From positions 1 through 16,257 of the forward strand of contig JALTLI010000106.1 of the NCBI GenBank assembly GCA_027005635.1: a stretch of DNA of 16,257 nucleotides, read 5' to 3'. Made by a program: the position numbers and the translations under genes. The notes below the pieces were generated by a model that saw nothing but the letters and a program-made list of their open reading frames with translations, made no database searches and was not told where the DNA came from. Below, piece by piece: positions 1-8,337 of the stretch (positions are counted from its first letter, which is position 1; each line of letters begins with the position of its first letter). Source of the stretch: Alphaproteobacteria bacterium (lineage in GTDB: Bacteria > Pseudomonadota > Alphaproteobacteria > UBA2136 > JALTLI01).

Positions 1-136
1 GTATAATCAATTGTTTTGTTATTGTATTCAATGGTATTCACACTGCTTAATCTTAAGATTTTCACGGTTAGTATTGCAGTAAAATACAAAATCATTAATA
101 ATGTGGCGTATATAAATTTATTACGGAGCAATAATC
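1..136 (+). promoter_or_regulatory. Upstream region of the AI-2E-type permease gene, with a 12-bp palindrome
   Basis: This is a non-coding AT-rich leader in front of the permease gene. It contains a perfect 12-bp palindrome, AATCTTAAGATT, at 49-60, which could be a dimeric regulator site. A weak sigma70-like pair can be drawn (TTGCAG at 74-79 with TAATAA at 96-101, spacing 16), but it is no better than chance in DNA this AT-rich. I see no gene end or RNA gene in it. Confidence 0.3.
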
Positions 137-1183
137 ATGAAACAAGTAGCGCTAATTTTAATTCCATTCTTTTTAATTGTAGGGTTTATTAATGCTTTGT
201 CTCCTATTTTATTACCTTTTATAATGGCTATTGCTGTTGCTTATCTTACTGATCCCATTGCAAAAAAGCTAGTTAAGTGGAATATTAACAGAACAGTGGC
301 AGCTGTTATTCCTAGCTTGTTTTTTATATTAATATTTATGTTAATAACTTTATTTGTTATTCCTTCTATTGTTGAAGATGCTCTAGCCTTTTCTTATAAA
401 GTACCAGCTCATTTAAAACAGCTAGAGGTATCTTTACTACCTATTATTGAACAAAAATTCCAACCATTTATAAAAATTAACCATAAAGAATTATTGGAAT
501 ATTTATATAGTTACGGTGATTATGCAGCTATGATTGTATTAACATTATTTAGAAAAGTTGCATCATCTACTGCTGTATTTTTTGATGTGGTAACATTACT
601 ATTTATTACACCAGTTGTAATGTTTTATCTAATTAGAGACTGGCCAAAAGTTGTTAAATCATTTGAAAATATACTACCTAAAAAATATAAAAAAGATACC
701 ATAAATATATTAAGTGAAATAGATAAAGCGTTATCAACTTTTCTTCGTGGTCAACTTAATGTTTCTTTGATTATAGGCTTATTTTATGGTTTTGGTTTAT
801 TGGCTACAGGGTTAGAAATGGGCTTTGTTATTGGGTTGTTAACAGGGTTATTTTCTTTTATTCCGTATGTTGGTATGGTTATTGGTTTAATAACAGCGTT
901 TCTTGTTGCTGTTATTCAATTTCAGCTAACAGATATAATGCCATATATATATATTGCAGGGGTATTTGCCATAGGACAAATTATAGAAAGTATGGTTTTA
1001 CAACCAAAATTAATTGGGGATAAAACTGGTTTACACCCTGTTTGGGTTATTTTTGCCTTAATGAGTGGCGGACAGCTTGGTGGGTTTTTAGGTGTATTAA
1101 TTGCCTTACCTGTGGCAACAATCATGGTTGTTTTAGTACCTAAAGGTATTAATTATTGGCAAAAAAGTATTGCTAAATCTTAA
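137..1183 (+). CDS. AI-2E/PerM-family membrane permease
   Basis: This 348-residue polytopic inner-membrane protein belongs to the AI-2E transporter (PerM/YdiK, COG0628) family, whose members export small molecules or ions. The true substrate usually cannot be told from sequence. Hydrophobic segments fill residues 5-40, 55-78, 130-165 and 208-335, with a soluble loop around 80-125. Family hallmarks are visible: FYLIRDW (163-169), FLRGQ (202-206), FIPYVG (241-246) and the C-terminal GLHPVWVIFALMSGG (298-312), followed by a glycine-rich helix. The length is typical of the family. The start is supported by CGGAG eight bases before the ATG. It is read in the opposite direction to the T4SS cluster and is probably a resident housekeeping gene. 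Confidence is high for the family and low for the substrate. Confidence 0.93.
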   Translation: MKQVALILIPFFLIVGFINALSPILLPFIMAIAVAYLTDPIAKKLVKWNINRTVAAVIPSLFFILIFMLITLFVIPSIVEDALAFSYKVPAHLKQLEVSLLPIIEQKFQPFIKINHKELLEYLYSYGDYAAMIVLTLFRKVASSTAVFFDVVTLLFITPVVMFYLIRDWPKVVKSFENILPKKYKKDTINILSEIDKALSTFLRGQLNVSLIIGLFYGFGLLATGLEMGFVIGLLTGLFSFIPYVGMVIGLITAFLVAVIQFQLTDIMPYIYIAGVFAIGQIIESMVLQPKLIGDKTGLHPVWVIFALMSGGQLGGFLGVLIALPVATIMVVLVPKGINYWQKSIAKS

Positions 1184-1267
1184 TCTTAGCAACTACATTC
1201 TACTATTACTTGAATGATATACAATTTTATGAGATTATATTTTAAATTAAATTAAAGGAGAGTACTA

Positions 1268-1525
1268 ATGGAACGTTATATAGTTTTTATCCGCAAAATG
1301 GATACTGGTGAAGAATTTGTTTCTGCTCATATGGCAGAAAGTAATAATCATGAAATAGTTTTATCAGCAATCAGACAAAAATACCCTTCTCCTAATTACA
1401 TGGTACATACAACCTACACAGAAGACGAGCTCGGTGATATCCTTGAATCTATGAACCGTTGGTGTGGTGATGCCGCCATTAACCAAACCACCAAGGCTGG
1501 AAGCGTTACTAGTTTCCGCAATTAA
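1268..1525 (+). CDS. Small unrecognised protein (85 aa)
   Basis: I do not recognise this 85-residue protein. It is soluble, with no signal peptide or membrane segment. It starts with a probable beta strand (YIVFIRK), has an acidic helical middle (TEDELGDILESMNRW, about residues 51-65) and ends in a Ser/Thr-rich tail. The start is well supported by AAGGAG seven bases before the ATG. It lies 84 bases after the permease gene on the same strand. A weak TTGAAT box at 1210-1215 could mark its own promoter, so co-transcription is uncertain. The bidirectional terminator at 1577-1604 closes the unit. The good ribosome binding site and terminator argue that the gene is real. Confidence 0.75.
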   Translation: MERYIVFIRKMDTGEEFVSAHMAESNNHEIVLSAIRQKYPSPNYMVHTTYTEDELGDILESMNRWCGDAAINQTTKAGSVTSFRN

Positions 1526-1576
1526 TAAGCATTTACGGTTTATTTAACCAATATGTTAAATAATATTTGACACATT

Positions 1577-1604
1577 AAAAAAACCCGCAAGTGCGGGTTT
1601 TTTT
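1577..1604. terminator. Bidirectional rho-independent terminator
   Basis: A perfect 12-bp inverted repeat (seven A then CCCGC, loop AAGT, GCGGG then seven T) has an A tract on one side and a T tract on the other, so it can work in both directions. It lies between the 3' ends of two converging units: the 85-residue gene (+, ending 1525) and the PhoH-family gene (-, ending 1637). It marks the left boundary of the secretion-related block. Confidence 0.93.
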
Positions 1605-1636
1605 GTTACTGTTAGACTTCTAACTTTATTTTAATA

Positions 1637-2461
1637 TTATTTATCAAAAGCTTCTTGCTCTTCAAGAAGAGCATCAGCTTCAACAATAGCTTCAACTATA
1701 GGGTGACGAATAATATCTGATTTGTTCATATTAACTTCTACAATGTTATCTTCCAGATACTGGACTCCCATATTTAATAAATTTTTTAAATATGACACAC
1801 AAGTCCCACTAGCAGGAACCAAATCAATTTGTGTAGGATCCATACAAATAACGTAACGAGATCCTACTGCCATTCTAGTTAAAAATGTTTTCATTTGTTT
1901 GCGTTTTACGTTTTGTGCTTCATCCAAAAAAACAAAAGAATTATCAAAATTACGTCCACGCATATGAGCAAAAGGAACAACTTCAATTTCGCCATTTTCT
2001 ATCATTTTAGCGACTTTAGTTGCACCCCAGAACTTGTTAAGGGCATCGTACATAGGACGAATATAGGGATCTGATTTCTCTTTAATATCTCCTGGTAAAA
2101 AACCCATTTTCTCTTCAGGATCTTCAACAAAAGCACGAGCTAAAATAATCCTTTTTACTAATCCATTTTCATAATCTTCACAACCTTGAGCCGTAACCAT
2201 GTAGGTTTTACCTACACCTGCTGGGCCTGAAACGAGAGTAATATCCTTTTCTTCTTTCAAGGCAATCATTAAATTAATATGACCTGCTTTTTGAGGGATA
2301 ATAGGAGGATGACCTTTAATAACAATAGAAACAGCATCTGGACTCATGCCTCTATTGTATGCTTCTGATTCTTTTTGAGCACGAATAACTTTCTTTTTGG
2401 GTGGTTTCTTTTGTTCTACTTCAACTACAGCTTCATTTTTATCAGATATGACACTAGACAT
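1637..2461 (-). CDS. phoH: PhoH-family ATPase
   Basis: This 274-residue cytoplasmic P-loop ATPase belongs to the PhoH family, whose relatives (YbeZ, PhoH2) are linked to RNA metabolism. Visible motifs, numbered from the ATG start, are Walker A GPAGVGKT (79-86), the PhoH signature GFLPGD followed by a DPYIRP segment (about 120-136), MRGRNF (167-172), Walker B VFLDEAQN (177-184) and DPTQIDL (208-214). An N-terminal tail of about 50 residues is basic and disordered. The frame also opens at a TTG at 2473, but GGAG lies six bases before the ATG at 2461, so I place the start there. It has a promoter of its own at 2579-2607. It is the last gene of the leftward block and is followed by a strong terminator. 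The family is certain; a role in the secretion system is inferred only from position. Confidence 0.93.
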   Translation of the reverse strand: MSSVISDKNEAVVEVEQKKPPKKKVIRAQKESEAYNRGMSPDAVSIVIKGHPPIIPQKAGHINLMIALKEEKDITLVSGPAGVGKTYMVTAQGCEDYENGLVKRIILARAFVEDPEEKMGFLPGDIKEKSDPYIRPMYDALNKFWGATKVAKMIENGEIEVVPFAHMRGRNFDNSFVFLDEAQNVKRKQMKTFLTRMAVGSRYVICMDPTQIDLVPASGTCVSYLKNLLNMGVQYLEDNIVEVNMNKSDIIRHPIVEAIVEADALLEEQEAFDK

Positions 2462-2578
2462 ATAAGTCTCCAATAATTAAAAAATAAAAGGGTTAAGATT
2501 TAAAATTTAAGAAAAATCCATCCTTAATGGGGAAATGGTTAAAAGGGATTAAAAGATATATACTTACTATCTATTTGA

Positions 2579-2607
2579 ATAATAGCAAAGGTATACATTT
2601 GTTTCAA
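2579..2607 (-). promoter_or_regulatory. Sigma70-type promoter of the PhoH-family gene
   Basis: Read on the minus strand, this is TTGAAA, exactly 17 bases, then TATTAT: one mismatch from consensus in each box with ideal spacing. It lies in the 208-base gap between the NusA-like gene and the PhoH gene. Transcription would start near 2572 and give a leader of about 110 bases. This suggests the PhoH gene is expressed independently of the upstream tra-like genes, with possible read-through as well, since I see no convincing terminator after the NusA-like gene. Confidence 0.7.
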
Positions 2608-2669
2608 GAATTTAAATAATTTTTTTAAGGAGTATTTTAAAAAGAATAATTACCAATAAATTATGATAG

Positions 2670-3554
2670 TTACATAATAACCTGTTCACGCTCTGGAGCT
2701 ATTTTTTTAAGCATTGAGGTAAATGTACGCAATTTACGAGGGTCTTCTGTACCCATTGGGGTATAAATAACTACTTTTTCTGGTTCTAGGTTACCAATTT
2801 TGCAATCTTTCCATGCATTGTTCACAAAATGACGAAGTTCATTATCTCTGGAAAGTTGTTCGTCCTCTCCGTATCCTTCAGGTATCAATGTTATTCTTCG
2901 TACACCAAGCACACCTTGAAGGTGTTTAATGTTCACACCGCCTTGTGAGAGCCATTCTGATACATGTTCTTGTGACATACGAATTACAGCCCAAGAATTT
3001 GATGCACCCATCCAAATACCTGAAATACAGCCTGGGTAGTAACATTCCATTACTGCGGCTACAAATTCCTTGCCTCGACGAGTAGCAAGACGCATACCAT
3101 TAGTTTTTGATGCGCATAACGCTAAAACTTGCTCTGTGCCTAATTCTGGCTTGTTGTGGTAATCCATAACAGATAATAAACTTTCTGGGACATAAACCAT
3201 GTTATCTGTTACGCGGTAAATAACTCCTCCATCACGGAAGCCTGCAACTTTTCCTTCTAGTACACGCCCAGGAGAACCGTCTCCCCATTGTAACATTTCC
3301 ATAACGGCTAGAAACATTTTAACACTTGGCATTAGTGGATTGTTAATATCTATCCATACACCTTTATCGGCAAAACCGTTTCTTCGGCGGGCAGAAATTG
3401 TGCCTTCTTTAATATTAACATCAACTTCTGTTAACATGCCATAATCCATGTAACATAAGCGAATAGCTGTCATTAGTGCCATTTCTATTTGATGATCACT
3501 CCAGCCGTATTCTTCACCAATTTGACGTACAATATCTAAGTTTGCTATTTGCAT
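2670..3554 (-). CDS. Divergent NusA-like protein (N-terminal, S1 and KH-like domains)
   Basis: This 294-residue soluble protein reads along its whole length like a shortened, diverged NusA, the RNA polymerase-binding transcription elongation/antitermination factor. Residues 6-58 match the NusA N-terminal domain pattern (two helices, then a strand ending in RRR). Residues 97-148 resemble an S1 OB fold (LEGKVAGFRDGGVIYRV, then a VPESLL strand). Residues 157-227 follow the NusA KH1 pattern (ATRRGKEFV, then a GGVNIKHLQGVLGVRRITLI segment). Residues 235-290 look like a worn KH2. The GxxG RNA-binding loops are not intact: the KH1 position reads SQGG and KH2 has no clear one. The C-terminal acidic repeats of E. 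coli NusA are absent. Only a GGGGA about 13 bases upstream could serve as ribosome binding site, so initiation may depend on coupling to the preceding gene, which ends 26 bases earlier. A cell needs a normal nusA elsewhere, so this would be a specialised paralogue. The assignment is from pattern reading only. Confidence 0.6.
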   Translation of the reverse strand: MQIANLDIVRQIGEEYGWSDHQIEMALMTAIRLCYMDYGMLTEVDVNIKEGTISARRRNGFADKGVWIDINNPLMPSVKMFLAVMEMLQWGDGSPGRVLEGKVAGFRDGGVIYRVTDNMVYVPESLLSVMDYHNKPELGTEQVLALCASKTNGMRLATRRGKEFVAAVMECYYPGCISGIWMGASNSWAVIRMSQEHVSEWLSQGGVNIKHLQGVLGVRRITLIPEGYGEDEQLSRDNELRHFVNNAWKDCKIGNLEPEKVVIYTPMGTEDPRKLRTFTSMLKKIAPEREQVIM

Positions 3555-3580
3555 ATTATTTTTTATTTCCCCTAAATAAC

Positions 3581-5284
3581 TTAGCGTATAGTTTCTAGTG
3601 ATACTATATGTTTACGCTTACCGTTGTGAAATTCTGCGTACTCATTTTGTACATATGTTAATTCCCAACCTTCTATTTCTTCACCAATCATTAAAATACC
3701 TTCTTTGCCTTTTGCGAAAGCAATAATACCTTTATGGGGTACTAATGATAATATTTCAAGTGCTGGAAAACCAGCAACCCCCATTTTAGGTGTAAGTTTA
3801 CGAGGCATTCTTACTTTACTTTTTGGTTCTTCAAAAATATCATCACTAAAATCTGCTAATGTTCTTACCCCAGGGCGGGTTGGAACTGTTGGTTCTGGTA
3901 TAACTGGTAAGTTTTTAGGGTTACTTTTGTAAGTAAACTCTTCTTCCTTAGGCTCAACTTTATGTAATTTATAATTATTGGCTTTTTCTGTATATTTTTC
4001 AGGGTTTTTAAAAAACGTTCCTGGTTTTGGTTTTAAAGCAGGGTTTTTAATTTTCACTAATGTTTTGATATATTCATCCATTTCTTTATTAGTTTTTTTA
4101 CGTAATTTTTGACCTATGGCAACTTTCTCTTCTGGGGTTAGAGTATCTGGATCAACCGTTGGAGTATCTTCTGATTCTTTTGCCATATCTTCTGTGCGTT
4201 TTACTTCTTTTTCTTTCATAATTGCTTCTTGCAGGCTAGCAAACAAGCTTAATTCTTTTGGCATTTTTGTTTCTTCATCAGCAACTATTGGTTTTTTAGC
4301 CTCTTTTTTAGGTACATCTACAAAATCAACTGATGTTGAAGGTTGTTTTTTTGCAATTTCTTTATCTTTGTTAGGTTTTTTATCAGATTTTTTAACTACA
4401 ATTTCTTTCATTATTGAATCTTGTAGGGTTGGCTCATTATTAGAGTTATCTGCCTGCTTTGTAGTATTTTCATCTTTTTTATCTACTTTAGGTAGCTTTT
4501 TATCATTACCAAAACCAAATACAATATCTTCAGGCTTAGGATCTTCCTCATTTAATGATTCAACCTTTTGGGATATTTCATTTAATGCACCAGTCCATCT
4601 ACCTGTAACCTCGGCAACTTCATCACGTTTTTGAAATAATGCCAAATAACCAACAACCAAAATACCACCTACAATAAATAACATTATGATACTTTTTAAT
4701 ATACCACCTTCATGTTTAACAGATGTAAGTGGCAAAATTGGCGGAGGTGTAGAATTTCCACCACTGGCAGAACTTTGTTGCCAAGGAGGTGTTCCTGCTT
4801 TATTACTAGCTTTTCTTGCAATATCATCTTTAACTACATTGCTATAAATATCATTTGTTGGAGCAAGTGGAGGTTTTTCATTTTGTGAAGTTGATTTTGT
4901 TGCTATATCGTCATCAATTTTCCAACCATCTCCTCCGCTACTAGGGTTAATTGCCCATGGGTAATCTCCTGTAGAACTACTAGATGAAGAAGTTGCCTCA
5001 TCTTTAGAGCTTGCTGCTTTTTCTGTGGCTTTTTCTTTAGGTTTATTAGATACTCCTAAACTTTCTACAGACCATGGTGCAGGTTTATCGTCAGTTTTTG
5101 GTTCTTTTGGAGAAGCTTTTTCAGGTTCATCTTTAGGTTTTTCAGAGCTATCACCAGCAGAAAAAACCCAAGGTTCTTTTGAATCCTGTGTTTCTTTTTT
5201 ATCATTTTGCTCAGTTTTTTTAGGCTGTTTATCAGCTTCTTTTTCTTGGGCAACTTGTGTTGGTAGCTTTCTTTTTAAAACCAT
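3581..5284 (-). CDS. Single-pass inner-membrane protein with a disordered N-terminus and PilP/GspC-like C-terminal domain
   Basis: I cannot name this 567-residue protein. It has no signal peptide. Residues 1-190 are Lys/Glu/Ser/Pro-rich and presumably cytoplasmic, with repeated Pro-Trp spots (EPWVF at 37, APWSV at 69, YPWAI at 108, PPWQQ at 166). One membrane segment spans about 195-217, followed by a long charged periplasmic linker (218-500). A compact domain at about 507-567 (LSLVPHKGIIAF, GEEIEGWELTYV, NEYAEFHNGKRKHIVSL) has the strand and GW pattern of GspC/PilP homology domains. This topology suits a periplasm-spanning adaptor of the secretion machine, loosely comparable to TraP or VirB8-like subunits. 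The linker contains an internal repeat (LQDSIMKE at 287, LQEAIMKE at 351). AGAGG six bases before the ATG supports the start. It begins 18 bases after traC ends, so it is surely co-transcribed. No homology is certain. Confidence 0.8.
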   Translation of the reverse strand: MVLKRKLPTQVAQEKEADKQPKKTEQNDKKETQDSKEPWVFSAGDSSEKPKDEPEKASPKEPKTDDKPAPWSVESLGVSNKPKEKATEKAASSKDEATSSSSSSTGDYPWAINPSSGGDGWKIDDDIATKSTSQNEKPPLAPTNDIYSNVVKDDIARKASNKAGTPPWQQSSASGGNSTPPPILPLTSVKHEGGILKSIIMLFIVGGILVVGYLALFQKRDEVAEVTGRWTGALNEISQKVESLNEEDPKPEDIVFGFGNDKKLPKVDKKDENTTKQADNSNNEPTLQDSIMKEIVVKKSDKKPNKDKEIAKKQPSTSVDFVDVPKKEAKKPIVADEETKMPKELSLFASLQEAIMKEKEVKRTEDMAKESEDTPTVDPDTLTPEEKVAIGQKLRKKTNKEMDEYIKTLVKIKNPALKPKPGTFFKNPEKYTEKANNYKLHKVEPKEEEFTYKSNPKNLPVIPEPTVPTRPGVRTLADFSDDIFEEPKSKVRMPRKLTPKMGVAGFPALEILSLVPHKGIIAFAKGKEGILMIGEEIEGWELTYVQNEYAEFHNGKRKHIVSLETIR

Positions 5285-5302
5285 TTTAAACCTCTAATCA
5301 TC

Positions 5303-7897
5303 TTATGCTGCTGCTTCTTTTTCTTGTTGTCTTTTAATGGCAGCCATGGCAGCACGTACTCCATTTGGATACATTTCACTAAATTGCACAGCAGCTTTCC
5401 AGTAATCACCACCATTTTCATTATATAGCCGTTGTATTTCACCAGTATCATCTGGTGTTGTAGTTGCTAATGCATATGTTAACTTATCTGTCAACAATCT
5501 ACAAACAACTTCTCCATGAGGTGACATAAGATAAAACTCAGAATAAAACCCTGGTTTTGTTTCTAATGATTCTAAATTAGCCTCATGACGTTCTGAGCGT
5601 AAACTTAATGCCTGCATAAGCATGGGTATCATTTCACGTTTTGGCATAAGCATAATACGTTTTGTTACGTTACCAATCACAGCTTGACCTACATCTGTTG
5701 TTAAATCGTCTTCATTTTGTGTTGCAATACCACACATACAGTTTAATGAACGATAAGTTCTAAAAGCACGCTTAATTTGATTACCAACTGCTTCACCACC
5801 TTTTGCGCTAATCATGGAAATCATTTCATCAACTAACAGGTGCTTGCGTTCCTTTCTGTCTCCCATGTACATAACATTATCTAGCATGGTAAATACGGCG
5901 TTAATAATTACATCTGATATTTTCTCAGCTAATACATTTTGCAAGTTAAATACAACAAGCTTATCTGTTTCATCAATTGCTGGTGGCCCATCAAATAGGT
6001 CTCCATAAACAGAGCCTTTACAGTAAGATCCTATCTCTTCAGCATTTTGCATACCCATAGCACGCTGTTCCTCTGTTGCATAAGGGAATTTATGGAATGC
6101 TTCACGTATCCATGTTGTACGTAATACATCACCTTCTGGAACTAAATCATAAGCATATTGACAAACCTGCTCAATTAAACGCTGAGAATCAGTACCTATA
6201 ACTTCTTGAGTACCACGTTGTAGCATTAATTCAACGGTTGTACACCATTGTTGCAAGCGGTTTTTGTTAATAGTTCCTGCAAATGGGTTAATACATGATT
6301 CTGGTTTATCTAAATCAATAATTACTAATCTACCCATTGTTTCAGCAAATCTATCATAGTCATCTTTAATAGTAATCAAGTATTGTTTTCCTACACCAGA
6401 TGAATATAATTGCAAGGCTAAATCAACAACAGCAAATGATTTACCAGAACCAGATGTACCAGTAATTGCATAGTGCCAGTTTACAAAATCTGGTGATGTA
6501 TGATCAAAAAATGTTACTTCTCCATCTCGGTTAACATATACAGCCTGAGGATCTTTGTGACCACACCAATGCCCATGAATAGGCAATAAATCTATTAAAT
6601 CATCAGATAAAACTCTTCTTGTTCTTGAAAATGGCTTAGTATATCTGTGTTCCCAGCAAAATGGCCATGAATATGAAATACCTTGTAATGTCATAGTTTT
6701 TTCAACATCCGGAACAATGGAAAGTTTTTTGAAGTTTGCTGCCATACGCAAACAACGTTCTTCCACTTCTTCTGGTGAGTAGCCATGAATAATCACCCCA
6801 ACCATGGTGTACATAATTTTACGCCCACCAAACATTCGTGATTTTACATCACTTGCTTCTTGAGCAAAAGTTGCAGCCTCTTCCTTAGAAAAGGCGCCAG
6901 CAACACGAGTTTTTAAAGCTGATGCAACAGTTAAGCTAGCTTTTTCCATACCTTGGTTAGCCTGATAAATATTACAGAAAAATGTTGTTTGCGTTGCAAG
7001 GGTTCTTCTTATAATTCCCATATAATCTGTATCTACCACATCTGGCATCATAGCAAGCATTACAAGACCATGATAATCATCACCTATTTTCATATATTTA
7101 AAATCATGTTCTATTGGCAATGGGAATAATTGATGAGAAAACGGCATATTAGAATTAACCGTACTTTTTTGGATAGGTTCCTTGTATGACGGGCAAAAAG
7201 CTGTCCAATAATGAGATTTTATATCCTCTAGAGACATTCTTTCAATTTGAAACATAGTAGATAAAGTTGTTTCTGTTGTTAGAAGTACTTCTTGGAATTC
7301 GCTCATACCTGTTTTAATCATGTCATCTAAAAAGCCAGATACCATATCTGCAAAATTTAGTTTAAACATATTTAAAACTGTAGCTACAAGTTGAAAACAC
7401 ATATTAAAAGCTTGACTAACTGCACCAAGTTTTTCATCCTGAGGTGGGGTATACAAAGTTATAATCATGTAAGTATCACGTAACATAGAATAAGCATTTT
7501 CCGATACTTGATAACCAGAAAATCCAGCATTAAGAAGTTTTTCTACTCGTGAACGTTTTAATAATTTACTTCTATTATCATCGTGTCCAGCTTCTAGGTA
7601 TGCTGTCATTTTTTCACTTAAATTATTATGTGAAGTTATGACTATCTGAACTTGATATTCAACCGGAACACCTTCAAGAAAAGTACGCAATTCATTAGTT
7701 GTTATATGATGACCATTGTCTCTTGAATAAGATGCAGGAACAGGACATTTCCATGCCACACCAAGAGATCCATTTTGCAGAAGATGAACTCTGTAAAACG
7801 GAGACGCTTCATTATTTTCAAACTCAAAATAGGGGAGCTGTTCCCCTATTTGGTTTGGCCTTAAAGGCGCTTTTACATCATCTGCATAAATACGCAT
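5303..7897 (-). CDS. traC: TraC/VirB4-like type IV secretion ATPase
   Basis: This 864-residue cytoplasmic ATPase belongs to the TraC (F-type VirB4) family, which powers pilus and channel assembly at the inner membrane. Numbered from the ATG, the N-terminal 400 residues form the TraC/VirB4 membrane-associated domain. The C-terminal half carries Walker A GTSGSGKSF (480-488), a DLDKPESCINPF segment (about 528-539) typical of VirB4 ATPases, and Walker B HLLVDE (686-691), then a glutamine-bearing segment (GIATQNEDD, 723-731). The length matches F-plasmid TraC (about 875). The frame opens at a TTG at 7912, but GGAG six bases before the ATG at 7897 decides the start. It sits between the TraV-like lipoprotein gene and the bitopic 567-residue gene, in the B-V-C order of F-type systems. 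Catalytic motifs are intact, so the machine is likely functional. Confidence 0.93.
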   Translation of the reverse strand: MRIYADDVKAPLRPNQIGEQLPYFEFENNEASPFYRVHLLQNGSLGVAWKCPVPASYSRDNGHHITTNELRTFLEGVPVEYQVQIVITSHNNLSEKMTAYLEAGHDDNRSKLLKRSRVEKLLNAGFSGYQVSENAYSMLRDTYMIITLYTPPQDEKLGAVSQAFNMCFQLVATVLNMFKLNFADMVSGFLDDMIKTGMSEFQEVLLTTETTLSTMFQIERMSLEDIKSHYWTAFCPSYKEPIQKSTVNSNMPFSHQLFPLPIEHDFKYMKIGDDYHGLVMLAMMPDVVDTDYMGIIRRTLATQTTFFCNIYQANQGMEKASLTVASALKTRVAGAFSKEEAATFAQEASDVKSRMFGGRKIMYTMVGVIIHGYSPEEVEERCLRMAANFKKLSIVPDVEKTMTLQGISYSWPFCWEHRYTKPFSRTRRVLSDDLIDLLPIHGHWCGHKDPQAVYVNRDGEVTFFDHTSPDFVNWHYAITGTSGSGKSFAVVDLALQLYSSGVGKQYLITIKDDYDRFAETMGRLVIIDLDKPESCINPFAGTINKNRLQQWCTTVELMLQRGTQEVIGTDSQRLIEQVCQYAYDLVPEGDVLRTTWIREAFHKFPYATEEQRAMGMQNAEEIGSYCKGSVYGDLFDGPPAIDETDKLVVFNLQNVLAEKISDVIINAVFTMLDNVMYMGDRKERKHLLVDEMISMISAKGGEAVGNQIKRAFRTYRSLNCMCGIATQNEDDLTTDVGQAVIGNVTKRIMLMPKREMIPMLMQALSLRSERHEANLESLETKPGFYSEFYLMSPHGEVVCRLLTDKLTYALATTTPDDTGEIQRLYNENGGDYWKAAVQFSEMYPNGVRAAMAAIKRQQEKEAAA

Positions 7898-7948
7898 CTG
7901 TGTCTCCTGCAAATAGTTTTTTATTTTGTTTTATAAATATGCAATTCA

Positions 7949-8332
7949 TTATTTAGCTATCAGCATATCATCTTCGGCTATTTCATTAGAAGGTTTAACC
8001 CATTCATAACGCTCTTTAATAAATATAGTAGACCAACGCCCAAATTCACGAATATTATCATCTGTGATACGAGGATAAGTCCATACTAGTATTGTTTCTG
8101 GTGCAGAAACAACTGCTAATTCTTTTTCTGGAACATAAGATGGTGCTTCAATGCGCGGACGCATTATTTTTTTTGTAATACCACGTTCTTCACCACCTTC
8201 ACCCATAGATCTATTGGTTGCAATACTAAGAGCCTTACCCATGGATATTGGGTTATCTGGTGGCAAAGCACTACCATAATATTTACAACCAGTTAATAAT
8301 AAAAATGTCATAATAATATAGGTGAATTTCAT
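7949..8332 (-). CDS. traV: TraV/VirB7-like outer-membrane lipoprotein
   Basis: This 127-residue lipoprotein has an N-terminal hydrophobic helix and lipobox LLTGC, so the mature protein would begin at Cys16. Its C-terminal part (LVWTYPRITDDNIREFG, then STIFIKERYEW, about residues 82-112) resembles the conserved tail of F-plasmid TraV (aromatic-rich strand, Asp/Asn stretch, then an FVIK-like strand). TraV/VirB7 proteins anchor the TraB/TraK (VirB10/VirB9) core complex in the outer membrane. Position supports this, directly between traB and traC as in F. It has no cysteine except the lipidated one. AAGGAG eight bases before the ATG overlaps the traB stop region (5-base gap), so translation is probably coupled. 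Confidence is good for lipoprotein and moderate for TraV. Confidence 0.78.
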   Translation of the reverse strand: MKFTYIIMTFLLLTGCKYYGSALPPDNPISMGKALSIATNRSMGEGGEERGITKKIMRPRIEAPSYVPEKELAVVSAPETILVWTYPRITDDNIREFGRWSTIFIKERYEWVKPSNEIAEDDMLIAK

Positions 8333-8337
8333 ATTTT

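Noticed and set aside
1184..1267. Possible separate promoter for the 85-residue gene (TTGAAT at 1210)
   Set aside because: No -10 box at a normal distance; AT-rich sequence makes such boxes common.
2462..2473. TTG start four codons before the PhoH ATG
   Set aside because: The GGAG ribosome binding site overlaps this TTG and sits correctly spaced for the ATG at 2461.
2608..2669. AT-only hairpin after the NusA-like gene as a terminator
   Set aside because: The stem lacks any GC-rich part and would be weak, so read-through into the PhoH gene cannot be excluded.
4116..4634. 172-residue plus-strand frame opposite the 567-residue gene
   Set aside because: Ser/Phe-rich mirror of a Lys/Glu/Ser-rich gene, with no ribosome binding site; antisense shadow.
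7898..7912. TTG start five codons before the TraC ATG
   Set aside because: The GGAG used for the ATG at 7897 lies within this extension, so the ATG is the better start.
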